NCBI RefSeq assembly: GCF_047948215.1
Contig: NC_134456.1
Location: 65,925,529-65,989,528 of the forward strand
Direction of reading: 5' to 3'
Length of the DNA stretch: 64,000 bases
Source of the DNA: Lycorma delicatula
Lineage: Eukaryota > Arthropoda > Insecta > Hemiptera > Fulgoridae
Shown: piece by piece, positions 39,699 through 50,993 of the stretch
How positions within the stretch are numbered: the first letter of the stretch is position 1
Layout of the letters: every line of letters starts with the position of its first letter
Translations under genes and position numbers: made by a program
The notes under the pieces: generated by a model
What the model saw: only the letters and a program-made list of their open reading frames with translations
What the model was told of the DNA's origin: nothing
Databases searched by the model: none

Positions 39699-39710
39699 GT
39701 TTGGTACCTT
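39699..39710. repeat. target-site duplication, left copy
   Basis: The 12-base word GTTTGGTACCTT occurs here and again at 40342-40353, exactly bordering the R1-clade fragment between them. The left copy lies within the Jockey-like frame. Confidence 0.7.
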
Positions 39711-40341
39711 GAAAGGGAGGTGGACGCATCGTTTCATCGCGCACATTGAGATGTGGGCCGGGAGGAAGTTTAGCGAACTGGGATTCTGGCTGACACAATT
39801 CCTGACCGGCCCTGGGGTCTTTCGTTCATACCTGTGTGGACGAAGAAAAGCTGAAGACTCTGCTTCTGCTCCTACTGGCGGAGTTAGACACACCAGAATG
39901 CGTGATATTACAGTGCCCGGGGTGGGACGAGGAACGTCGCGGCTGTACTGCTGTAACTGGGTATCTCGAGGTGGGGACCATCGTTGGAACGATGTTACGC
40001 AGATCGGTGACTTCGACACTGTGATAGGGTTTGTTTCGGGAATACTACAAATGAAATATCGGGAAGCGAGGGAGTGATGGATAGCTCCGTACGGTTGGAC
40101 GGTGGTGGGACTCTCGAGTCTCTGAGCTAAAGACTGAGTCCCGGCGGGGCCGTCCCTCCGGGGGTGTCCCCGTTAGAGGCGAAACACAAAGGACCGAGTC
40201 CCCGGTTGCTGGGTGATGGAGGCCGGGAACGGCATAGCCAGGTCTGGCGTTTCCCTAGTCTGGTGACTAGAGGGAAAGGCACCTCCCGGAACCGTGTTCA
40301 TGCTTAATTGGGGTCTGGTTCCGGGAGGCAGGGGAAAAAAT
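39711..40341 (+). mobile_element. 5'-truncated R1-clade LINE, copy A
   Basis: A decayed ORF2 C-terminus begins at once (GRWTHRFIAHIEMW, FWLTQFLTGPGVFRSYLCG), parallel to GRWTARLIPLVRPW and YYMTQFLTGHGYFRAYLHV of the intact ORF2 at 45.7-48.7 kb. A shifted frame then carries PECVILQCPGWDEER, and the end is IGFVSGILQMKYREARE with a stop at about 40077. The 3' UTR (40078-40334) is GC-rich, with the phrase GAGTCCCGGCGGGG and a closing GGGAGGCAGGGG, then a run of six A. A 12-base target duplication on both sides shows insertion by target-primed reverse transcription. Confidence 0.75.
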
Positions 40342-40353
40342 GTTTGGTACCTT
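40342..40353. repeat. target-site duplication, right copy
   Basis: Second copy of GTTTGGTACCTT, directly after the A-rich end of copy A. Confidence 0.7.
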
Positions 40354-41331
40354 ATTGTCTGGTTACCTTATTAAGTCTAATAAGTCTGGTTCTGGTACCT
40401 CCATCGATTTTTTGGTGAAAGAACGAATCGGCAGATACGTTGGTGGGAATAAAACCGTGGTTAAGTCGGGCACCTTGCGTGTATGGCAAGAACGATGGAG
40501 GATGGGAGAAAAAGCAGCCTGGACGTGGAGATTAATACCAGACCTGGTAGTACGGATTAAGAGAAAACATGGTGACATGTGTTATCATGTTACACAGTTG
40601 ATGACGGGTCATGGCAATTTTGAGCCATACTTGTATGGTATTGGCGGATGGGAGTAACCCGAATGCCCGATATACAGTAGAGCATACGCTGTTCCACTGT
40701 TCGGAGTGGGAAGAGCACCGTTGACGTGCTGGTATTAGTGTCCTGGAGCCGGAAGATCTGACCGGGTATATGCTGAACTCGGAAGACAACTGGAGAGCGG
40801 TTGAGGAATTTGCTAGGGCAACAATTCAGGCTAAGGAAGCAGAGGAAAGGAGGAGGGGCTTCTAGTGGAATAGGTGGAATCATGACCATCAGGTATGTAA
40901 ACGACTGGTGGGGCCGCTGAGTGTGGAAAACATCACAGGAAAGATGCTGACGATTGATTACGAAAGATTGCTGACGAAATATGCAGGGGTGATTCAGCAG
41001 AAAGATCGGGGAGCGAGGGGGACAGACCTCTGCGGGTTCAACGTTCGTCTGAGCTTGCTCGGATGGTCGGCGGTGAGGATGCAGGGGGACTCCTGACTCC
41101 CCAAGCATTAAAGATCGAGTCCCGGCGGGGATACCCTCCTAGGGGAACCTCCGTTAGAGGCCAGACATCAAAGAACCGAGTCCCGGCTACTTGGTTGGGG
41201 CGGCCGGGAACGGCATAGCGGGCCTGGCGCTGCTCCTTCCCAGAGGTTAGGCGATGGCACTTCCCAGGACTGTGTTTATGTTTAAATACGGGTCTGGCCC
41301 TGGGAGGCAGGGGAAGAAGAAAAGAAAAAAG
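40354..41331 (+). mobile_element. 5'-truncated R1-clade LINE, copy B
   Basis: The ORF2 C-terminus is in frame from about 40400 (KERIGRYVGGNKTVV, VWQERWRMGEKAAWTWRL, HVTQLMTGHGNFEPYLYG) and matches the same region of the 45.7-48.7-kb ORF2. After a frameshift near 40650 come ARYTVEHTLFHCSEWEEH and WRAVEEFARATIQAKEAEE, with a stop at about 40863. The 3' UTR shares with copy A the blocks GAGTCCCGGCGGGG, CCGTTAGAGGC, CGGCATAGC and GGGAGGCAGGGGAA, ending in an AGAAGAAAAGAAAAAAG tail. Copies A and B therefore belong to one family, in the same orientation, head to tail. They are related to, but not the same subfamily as, the intact R1-clade element, whose 3' UTR differs. Confidence 0.75.
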
Positions 41332-41950
41332 AGGTTACATATTTGATGTACAAAGAACTCTATATTAGATGTTAAATTCTTCAGCTTGTCCTCAGCAGAG
41401 TTGCAGATGTTGCGCATAACAGCCTCAGCATACGTTCTCCGACGAGTGTTGGAATCTTATAATCTTATAATTTTGTTCAATCTTTTTATTTATTAAACAG
41501 AATAATTAAAGTGTTCTATAAATTACACTGTGGATATTGGGTTCGATTTTCGGTTTATACTTTTAATTTATTTCGTTATGTTTTTCTTTTCCTATTTGGT
41601 TAAATTAAATCATTGTATACTGTCTTAGGAACTTTGAGGATTCTCTTTTATGAAACGAGTAAATTAAATTATTAGTACCTATGAAGATGATGTAACATTG
41701 TAAAGTAGCTTATGTATAATTTGTATGCAATTAAATACATTACGAATAGACATTTTAATATGTATATATATTAATATACATATATTAATAATAAATATAT
41801 TAATACATTATAATATAATATATTAATATATAATTATTAATATAATGTATTGTATTGAATACAATATATTTTAATAGATTGATTTATTATGAATCTGTAA
41901 AGCTTTTTATTTTGTCTTCAAAATAAATTTGAATTAAAATTAAAATTTGA
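41332..41950. other. AT-rich DNA with TTAATATA palindromic repeats
   Basis: No gene is seen. The stretch 41757-41880 is an almost pure A/T patch of overlapping inverted repeats of the type ATATTAATATA and TGTATTGAATACA. Confidence 0.6.
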
Positions 41951-41951
41951 A

Positions 41952-42165
41952 TTAACCCACCGGGTTGGTAGAATGGTAAACTCGTCGTTGTAAATCAGCT
42001 AATTTCGAAGACAAAGTTCTTAGGTTCAAATCCAAATAAAGGTAATAATACTTTTATTCGGATTTGAATAGTAGATCGTGGATACCGGTGTTGTTTGGTG
42101 GTTGGGTTTCAATTAACCACACCTCTCAGGCGTAGTCGACCTGAGTTTGTTCGAGACTATAAATT
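41952..42165 (+). mobile_element. tRNA-derived SINE, 3' truncated
   Basis: It starts AACCCACCGGGTTGGTAG, with an A-box-like region and a perfect B box GGTTCAAATCC at 42023-42033. The body has GGATTTGAATAGTAGATCGTG and GGTTGGGTTTCAATTAACC. The usual CTCTGAAGTAATACC end and A/G-rich tail are not found. Same family as the 5.4- and 57-kb copies. Confidence 0.8.
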
Positions 42166-42889
42166 TACCGATACAGTTAAATTACCCTGATAAGTCGCTA
42201 ATGACCTTTAATTGTTGATGTGCGACTATAAAAAAATTGAATTTACATAATATAGTGTAATTATTATTCTACAATTTATTACACATTTATTTTGGAAACC
42301 ATAAGGGAATCCAGTAAATAGTAATAATAGGCAATATTAATATTTACAATTTAAATTCATTATTTATTATTCAGTTTATTTTTAATTTCAACATTATTCA
42401 GTTTTTATGATTATCTTTTTTCTGGTAAATAAAGTTCTAAATATGTTAGTAATTTTAAGATTAATTTTTCCTCTGAATACTGTTTCTACAATATCATTTC
42501 CGGTGAATATCCTGTAAGTTAGCCAGATAATGCCTTAAAATCTGAACATCCTTTTTCGTTGAGTAAATTTTTAATATTTTACTACATTCATTGTAGACAC
42601 GTAAAAAAATGAGGTAACGGACAGAAAATTAACCGTTTTTAAAGTTTTCAAAGGAATGCCGTGTTTATGAAAGTGATTTAATGGATTTTCCAGTTGAGTT
42701 ATCAAAATAGTTAAAAAATATTTATTTTTATTTCGTTCTTTGATCATCAGAGTCTTCAATCCACGATAATCCATCTTTTACTATTGTATAGTCTTCCATT
42801 TCAGCGAAAAAATTAAAATTGCAATAAAACAAAGAGTATGTGTAATATCAATTAACTTTTTTTTTTTATTTTAAAGTTATAACATTACG
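42166..42889. other. AT-rich DNA without a recognised gene
   Basis: Nothing is supported between the SINE and the mariner remnant. Confidence 0.6.
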
Positions 42890-43315
42890 TTATGTTCGAA
42901 AAGCAATTATCATTTATATGGCCTCACGGCTTTACTTGATGTAGCCAAGTTTATCGACAAAATTTTGCGTGGCTCTTTCGCAGAATCAGTTTGAATTCCA
43001 CCAATAACGCGTCAAATATTTCTTTCAAGTCATCAGTCGTTAGTGGTTTGTTGCTATAGACTTATGACTTAATATCATTCCAGAGCAAGGGAGTCAAATC
43101 ACACGATCTTGGTGGCTAATTGGCATTACCATTTCGTGAAATTGGCAAAATACCAAACTTTTGACGTAATAACTGAATTGTTTCAGCAGCCGTGTGGTAT
43201 GTGGTACCATATAGTAGAAGCCACATCATTCAAATCAAAACTTTCCAAATTTGCAAACAAAAAATCTCGAATCATAGCTCGATAGCGTTCACCATTTACT
43301 AAAACAGCACATTTT
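42890..43315 (-). pseudogene. mariner-family transposase C-terminal remnant
   Basis: Read on the minus strand, the fragment begins NGERYRAMIRDFLFANLE. In shifted frames it contains a 'TAAETIQLLRQKFG' equivalent, SRNGNAN, PPRSCDLTPL and WNDIKSKVYSNKPLTTDDLK. This is the catalytic-domain end of a mariner-type transposase (the PPRSCDLTPLDFFLW motif region carries the final catalytic Asp). There are several frameshifts and stops. The lower end (TATGTTCGAAAAGCAATTA near 42890) resembles a mariner terminal repeat. The N-terminal half is missing. Confidence 0.7.
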
Positions 43316-45264
43316 TACTCATTTTAATCATTAGTTAACAATTAACTGTGATTAATTCTAGAAAATCCGTCAGAAGAAAATTTTGACTACAAGATAATGC
43401 AGTATAAAATAATTAAAAACAAGTTTGAAACCAGTTTACAGTATAGCATAAAACTTTGATGTATTGCATTATATAATAGGATCAAACAAATCAAAACAAA
43501 AACTTCATTCCCGTTATTTCTTCAATTAGAAATGAAACATTGATAGAGATGATTGTATTGAAATTGTAGTATTCGTATTGAAGGGCGACGGGTCTAGACT
43601 TAGTTGTTGAGCTATGTTTTTATGAATTAGGATGTTTGATGCTGTCCTCCTGGTCATCATTTTTTAATTTGAATTCTAAATTAACAACATATTCCAACAA
43701 GGTAATCAGGTATATATCAAAACACATACACGAACAGGTAACTGAGTCGTCCATGAACGAGTAATCGACTTCAATATTACAACGTAAGGTTAGATTGGTT
43801 TCTCAAATGGGTTATGGAGGAGAAGGAGATTGGTTTTGTAATTTGCTACAGGAAGTCTATGTAACAATAGTTAGGCAGATCTTATGTATGAAAATACCTT
43901 ACGTTTAATTGAATTTATCTGTAATTCATCATTTTTGAAGCTCTTGGACTGCAGACAATTTTCTTATTTCTTAAAATAATAAAATGATTTTATTATATTG
44001 CAACAATTTGAAATCATTCTTTAGTTTAACACGAAAATTACAACTGTAATTTTACTAATCGTTATATGATCACGTAACTAATAAAAACATGATAGTTGGA
44101 CTGTTTTAAAATTAATATAACATAAAATTTCGTATCCTACAATTAAAGTAAAATTATGAAATAACAGAAATTATGTAAGCAGTTATAATCAATATTTAAT
44201 AAATAATAAATAAATTTTTAAGTGGAAAAATATCGTAACTGTTTTTGGGATGTACGAATCAATAGTAACATACGTAACCCATGTGAGGGTATTTCGGTTC
44301 ATTTTATCGTGTTTTCAACGCCATGAAGCAAATCGAAATATCTTTACAAATGGATTATGTAAACGATAAATAACACAATTATAATTGCTACGTCCACATC
44401 TGAATAAGATACAACGACGAATTATAAAATATTGTTAATTTTTACCAACCAATGTCGAAAACGTATTAAGAGTCTCTTGGTTTATTTATTCTGACATAGA
44501 TGAAGCTGAAGTACAAAGAACTCACTTTATGACGAAGTTTGTGAACTAATACGAGGTTTGTAATGGTTATAAACTGATTACAATATGCTAAATCCTTGCT
44601 AGTTGACAAATTCTAATTGGGATCCTTGTAACCTGATTACTTAAACGAAAAACTAACATACTGACCGCTATACCAAATGCTAAATCGATTTTGTAGATAT
44701 ACACTAAATAGATTAATAAAAAGGTTATTCAGTGTAACCTGGTGATTACTCTTACATGAATGATTAAAATTAATTATTATTAGTTTGTTATTGTCTAATT
44801 ATTGATTTTTTACCGTTATTGTGTATAACTCTTAAAGGCAGGGATGGACTCTGCTTCTGCAACAAGCTCTAGATTGTCCTAAACTTTTCTTTCTTGTTTC
44901 GTAAAGGCGGCTCTATTTTTGTAAAAGTGAAATTACTACATTTAAACGTACATGTAATACTCTCAGTATTACACGGTAAAAACATAAAACATGGTAAAAA
45001 CAAAAGAAAAATTATGACTGATTTATCATTAAAGGTGTAAATTATTAACTATAATATACATCAAAGTAAACTATAAGTACATCAAAGTGACTTTTTTTTT
45101 ACTGTTAAGGATAACTGTAGGTTTATGTGAATTAAATTAAAATCCATTTTTGTCATTTTTATCAGACGTAAAGAAATCAGATAAAAATTTCTCTCTTCTA
45201 ATCTTATTGGCTTGAGTATTGTCCTTCACAGAAAATTTAAGATGCATGATCGTGGAAAAAATGG
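43316..45264. other. AT-rich DNA without a recognised gene
   Basis: No supported gene or repeat. A few slightly GC-richer patches (for example 43570-43640 and 43800-43870) carry no motif I recognise. Confidence 0.6.
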
Positions 45265-45309
45265 AATAATAATAATATTAATAACAATAACAATAACAAT
45301 AACAATAAC

Positions 45310-45402
<93 letters not shown>

Positions 45403-45422
45403 TAATAATTAATAATAATAAT

Positions 45423-45485
<63 letters not shown>
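45265..45485. repeat. (TAA)n array, left segment
   Basis: Begins with AAC-interrupted units (AATAACAATAAC), then pure TAA, with two TTAATT interruptions at about 45401-45430. It runs directly into the A-tail of the minus-strand R1-clade element. Same plus-strand repeat (TAA) as the segments at 48991-50449 and 52831-53204. Confidence 0.95.
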
Positions 45486-45486
<1 letters not shown>

Positions 45487-45544
45487 TTTTTTTTTTTTTT
45501 TTTTGAGGAGGGAGGTGGAAATGCATTTACGCACGGAGTGTCGG

Positions 45545-45660
45545 GCTCCCGCTGATGGTATTATCCAATCACCATCAGCGGACTACCGACTAAAACCACC
45601 CCCCTTTCTACCAGGGCTCGACCCGGAACCGTTTATCACATTACTTCCGGTCGAGTCCTC
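45545..45660 (-). other. two stem-loops in the R1-clade 3' UTR
   Basis: Stem-loop 1: perfect 11-base arms CCGCTGATGGT (45549-45559) and its complement (45571-45581) with an 11-base loop. Stem-loop 2: CTCGACCCGGAA (45617-45628) against TTCCGGTCGAG (45645-45655) with one bulge. In R1/R2-type elements the 3' UTR RNA is recognised by the reverse transcriptase, so these are candidate recognition structures. That role is inferred. Confidence 0.55.
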
Positions 45661-45684
45661 CTATACTATCCTGTTTGGTGCTAC

Positions 45685-48675
45685 CTAATTTTCAGGACTG
45701 TCCAGGTCAACCTTTTTGGCCCTGAGTATGTTGCCGACGAATCGGGCTACTCTTTCCCAGCTGCCCAGGTCACGGAGCATCATCGCAACCACGTTGTGGG
45801 GACTCAGTGCTCCGTGATCCGCCTCTAATGTCCCTCGATCTGCCGCCCACCGAGCACATTTGAAAAAGGTGTGCTCGGCGTCGTCCCGTACACCGGGACA
45901 ATACAGGCAGTCGGGGGACGGCGCTTTCCCTATGACATGGAGGTAAGCGCGGAAGTACCCGTGACCCGTTAAAAATTGGGTCATGTAGTACTCCACTTCT
46001 CCATGCCGTCGCTCCGTCCACGGTCTGACCAGAGGAATAAGCCTTGCGGTCCATCGTCCTCTGGTCTCGTGGTCCCAGGTCTCTTGCCATGCGAGGAATG
46101 TGCGAGTGCGTTCCTCGTTGGCAATGGTCACCCGGTCTCCGCCTGCCCGCCGCCTCCCGTAGATCGCCTGGCGCTCCCTTGCTAAAGTAGCAATGGGTAT
46201 GACGCCGGCGACCACAAGTACTGCAGGCTCGGAGACCGTCCGATACGCGGAAGCGACTCGCAAGGCTGCAGTGCGTTGCACCTGCGCGAGCCGCTTCCGG
46301 TTTCTCGCAACTCTTAATGCCTGGGCCCACACTTCCGACCCGTATAGCAGGATGGAATGTACCGTGGACATCAGCAATCGCCGTCTGCTGGCCTTCGGTC
46401 CGCCGACATTCGCCATCAGCCGGCTGAGAGCAGTTACGGCTCTCGCAGCTTTGTCGGCGGCTGTACGAAGCTGCTCAGCAAAGCTGAGTTTCCGGTCAAT
46501 CATCATACCGAGGTACTTTGCGGCCGGCTTGGTCTCGACAACCTCTACCCCGACCCGCAGGGAAAGAAGGGTGTCGATACGTTTCTTCGTGAGAACTACG
46601 ATCTCCGTTTTGCTGAGAGCTAGAGACAATCCATGATCGTCCAGCCAGGCACCGACTCTGTGCATGGCCCGACTGAGCCTCAGTTGGGCGCGCTCCACGT
46701 CGCGATCTGCGACAAGTAGCGCAACGTCGTCAGCGTACCCAACCAAGGCAGATTCTTCAGGCATCTCCAGCCTCAGCAAGCCATCGTAGACGGCGTTCCA
46801 AAGGTCGGGGCCGAGAATCGACCCCTGCGCCGCCCCTGACGTGATCGTAGTCCTACGCCAGCCTGCTGCGGTCTCGTAAATGAGACCGCGGTTCCTCAGG
46901 TATGCGTCTACCATTCTCAGAAGGTATTGAGGCACATGGAACGAATGCTCCAGGGCCCGAATCATATCGCTCCATCGTGCGGAGTTGAACGCGTTTTTTA
47001 CGTCCAACGTAACGAGAAGGACCACACGTCGCGAAAAATGATTGTGGTCCTCTGCTCGCCGCACCGCCTCAACAACCTCCTGAATTGCGTCTAGGGTCGA
47101 TCGACCCTGCCGGAAACCGTACTGGTTAGGTGACAGGCCACCTGCCTGATTCATCGCCGTAACCAGTCTTTTCTTTAACAGCTTCTCCAATACCTTCCCA
47201 GCTGTGTCAAGCATACACAATGGGCGGTAGGAGGACGGCGACTCTGGGTTTTCTTTTCCTTTGGGAATTAGCACAAGACGCGCGGTCTTCCACCTGGCGC
47301 TAAAAGACCCAGCCTTCAGACATGCATTATACATGTCTAGTAGAAGACGGGGCCTGCAGCGCCCCACTAGTTTGAGCACCTCGGCCGGTATACCGTCGGG
47401 ACCAGGGGCTTTTCTACATTTCAGCGACCGTAGGACTCCTTCCAATTCCTCCATCGAGAAGAGCGAAAAGTCGCCCACGTCGCTGAAGTCCCGCTCGGCA
47501 CGGACCGAGTGCGCCGGGAACAGCGTCTTAACGACGTGTTCCGCTTTAGCTTCGTCTAGTGGAGCTGGTGACCGCGAGACCCCCAATCGCCGAGTTACTA
47601 TCTTGTAACCTAGCCCCCAAGGGTCTGCATCCACGGTCTCCGTAAGTTCTCTCCAGCAGCGTGCCTTGCTCACGTTGATGGCTCGACGGAGCCGCTTCTT
47701 TGCCGTCTTGTACTCGGCTGACCTGGCGTTCGCGTCTATGCGATTCCTCGCACGTTGCGCCACTCGTCTTAGTCGAACACACTCCCGGCGAAACCCCGCA
47801 ATCTCCGGTGTCCACCAGTACACGGGTCGCTTCTGGTGCCTCGGCCCCCCGTGGGGCATGGAGGCGTCGCATGCAGAAGCGATCAGCCGCATAGTCGCAG
47901 CAACTACGGCTTCAGCGCCAGCGTCCCCCCCGTTGGCGAAGTTTTCAGGGGCTACCACCCCTGAGGAGATCTTTGAGGAGAATTTATTCTCGTCAATTTT
48001 GTTGATGTTATATCTTTTCGCCTGCTGTGGGGGCCCCGGGCGCTCTCGTGTACCATCTAGGACTCTAAATGAGATGTATTGGTGGTCGCTACCGGTATAA
48101 TCCTCGAGGACTCTCCAGTCCTGGACGAGCGTGACCAACTCTTCGGAGGCGAGGGAAATATCAGGAATGGTTTCCAAATATCCTGGGCGGCGGAACGTCG
48201 TCGTGTTCCCTGTATTGAGAATCACGAGTCCAGTACGTGCCGCCATGTCCAGAATGTATTTCCCTCTGGAGTTGGTATGCGCCATACCCCAGTCTACCGC
48301 CCTGGAGTTGAAGTCCCCAGCTACCACCATCTCACCAGTGGCAGCGAGGATGACATCCTCCAGCGCGTCAACTTTCCGGCGAAAGTCCGCTATCGAATCA
48401 TTTGGGGTGAGGTAACAGCTAAAAATCGTCATCTCACCGCAGCAGATCCAAACGAAACCCTCGCCTGCGCCGTGCCTCCGAACTTGGGCTCTGCTGCGAT
48501 ACGGAATCCATATCGCGGCAGTCCCGAGCGAGTCTCGGAACCATTGGGAGTCGTCACGGTCCCGGTACTGCTCGCTGATCAGCACCAAATCGGCCTCCCT
48601 GTCTCTGGCTAGCTGCAGCAGCAAGTCATCAGCTAGCCGGCTCCTGTTAAGGTTGGCCTGTATTATGTTCAGCAT
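45685..48675 (-). CDS. R1-clade ORF2: APE endonuclease / reverse transcriptase
   Basis: A 996-residue frame with no internal stop. Residues 1-200 form an apurinic-type endonuclease: QANLNRS at 6-12, the catalytic-type Glu in LISEQYR (about 35), GDFNSRAVDWG (about 120) and GSDHQYISF (about 196). The reverse transcriptase covers about 420-730, with KAPGPDGIPAEVLK, LIPKGKE, SPSSYRPLCML, NQYGFRQGRSTLDAI, LDVKNAFNS, GAAQGSILGP, the catalytic GYADDVALLV and KYLGMMID. Near 900-940 is a Cys/His knuckle (CLYC, H and C in DAEHTFFKC) after FLTGHGYFRAYL, as in R1-clade proteins. The length is typical of R1-clade ORF2. All key residues are present. The ATG lies one base after the ORF1 stop (TAAAATG), suggesting coupled termination-reinitiation. 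Confidence 0.9.
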   Translation of the reverse strand: MLNIIQANLNRSRLADDLLLQLARDREADLVLISEQYRDRDDSQWFRDSLGTAAIWIPYRSRAQVRRHGAGEGFVWICCGEMTIFSCYLTPNDSIADFRRKVDALEDVILAATGEMVVAGDFNSRAVDWGMAHTNSRGKYILDMAARTGLVILNTGNTTTFRRPGYLETIPDISLASEELVTLVQDWRVLEDYTGSDHQYISFRVLDGTRERPGPPQQAKRYNINKIDENKFSSKISSGVVAPENFANGGDAGAEAVVAATMRLIASACDASMPHGGPRHQKRPVYWWTPEIAGFRRECVRLRRVAQRARNRIDANARSAEYKTAKKRLRRAINVSKARCWRELTETVDADPWGLGYKIVTRRLGVSRSPAPLDEAKAEHVVKTLFPAHSVRAERDFSDVGDFSLFSMEELEGVLRSLKCRKAPGPDGIPAEVLKLVGRCRPRLLLDMYNACLKAGSFSARWKTARLVLIPKGKENPESPSSYRPLCMLDTAGKVLEKLLKKRLVTAMNQAGGLSPNQYGFRQGRSTLDAIQEVVEAVRRAEDHNHFSRRVVLLVTLDVKNAFNSARWSDMIRALEHSFHVPQYLLRMVDAYLRNRGLIYETAAGWRRTTITSGAAQGSILGPDLWNAVYDGLLRLEMPEESALVGYADDVALLVADRDVERAQLRLSRAMHRVGAWLDDHGLSLALSKTEIVVLTKKRIDTLLSLRVGVEVVETKPAAKYLGMMIDRKLSFAEQLRTAADKAARAVTALSRLMANVGGPKASRRRLLMSTVHSILLYGSEVWAQALRVARNRKRLAQVQRTAALRVASAYRTVSEPAVLVVAGVIPIATLARERQAIYGRRRAGGDRVTIANEERTRTFLAWQETWDHETRGRWTARLIPLVRPWTERRHGEVEYYMTQFLTGHGYFRAYLHVIGKAPSPDCLYCPGVRDDAEHTFFKCARWAADRGTLEADHGALSPHNVVAMMLRDLGSWERVARFVGNILRAKKVDLDSPEN

Positions 48676-48676
48676 T

Positions 48677-48990
48677 TTAACGGAGCCTTCTCTTCGCCTG
48701 CTCCAGGGCTGCCCGGAAGACCTGACACTCCCTTGTTCCAGGTGCGTGAGCCAGCTGCGAAGCGTTCACCCCTTTTTCTTGGCAGAGCATGCACCGAAGG
48801 GGGGCCGAACACTCCTTAGCCTTGTGCTCCCCTAACCCGCACTTATGGCAGAGCCGGCTTCTGTCAGGCCCCTTGCATACACGAGCCAGATGCCCATACC
48901 CATGGCACCTGAAACACCGTGGGACCTGTGCCCTGGATCTGATTTGGCAGTACAACCAGCCAATCCTTATCTTTGATTGGCTGAGTAGTC
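48677..48990 (-). pseudogene. R1-clade ORF1 C-terminus (gag-like, truncated)
   Basis: The preserved part reads KIRIGWLYCQIRSRAQVPR followed by three zinc knuckles, CFRCHGYGHLARVC, CHKCGLGEHKAKEC and CMLCQEKG...H...C. The end is ALEQAKRRLR and a TAA at 48679-48677. This is the nucleic-acid-binding end of an R1-type ORF1. The N-terminal part is missing because the element is truncated at 48990. Upstream the frame runs on through the TAA array as poly-isoleucine only because that repeat has no stop on this strand, and this should not be taken as protein. Confidence 0.8.

Positions 48991-50993
<2,003 letters not shown>

Larger units (their letters stand above)
38875..39710 (-). pseudogene. Jockey-like LINE ORF2 fragment
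   Basis: Read on the minus strand from about 39710 downwards. First comes the end of the endonuclease (VPNLDFFVTSGIS, STSDNSAVLLTVS, the 'SDH' position changed to SDN, and NRTDWGSYQSS). Next is the linker helix (RRLKRRLRSTKNEAFRRN, DDYLLWKVTK, PPLKSLDGS) and an 'EEEIIEF' / 'FSSVEI' segment just before the reverse transcriptase. The RT domain itself is absent. Stops near 39460 and 39380, a frameshift and a hairpin insertion at 39070-39113 make it non-functional. The endonuclease-linker order is that of Jockey-type elements. Confidence 0.7.
45486..48990 (-). mobile_element. R1-clade LINE, 5' truncated, with intact ORF2
   Basis: The element lies on the minus strand: the end of ORF1 (48990 down), full ORF2, a 3' UTR of about 180 bases with two stem-loops, and a 19-base A tail (T run 45486-45504). 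Both ends touch TAA microsatellite DNA. The 5' junction cuts ORF1 just before its zinc knuckles, as is common when reverse transcription stops early. No target duplication can be recognised because both flanks are repeat. GC content is much higher than in the host DNA. The open ORF2 suggests a young insertion. It could no longer make complete ORF1 itself. Confidence 0.85.

Noticed and set aside
39483..40019. 178-codon minus-strand frame as one gene
   Set aside because: Only its end, above about 39.7 kb in the antisense of the R1 fragment, is a shadow. The genuine part is the Jockey endonuclease tail, annotated separately.
45770..48612. Several plus- and minus-strand frames of 60-190 codons
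   Set aside because: They overlap the intact R1-clade ORF2 in other frames. The GC-rich gene lowers stop frequency in its shadows, and none has recognisable motifs.
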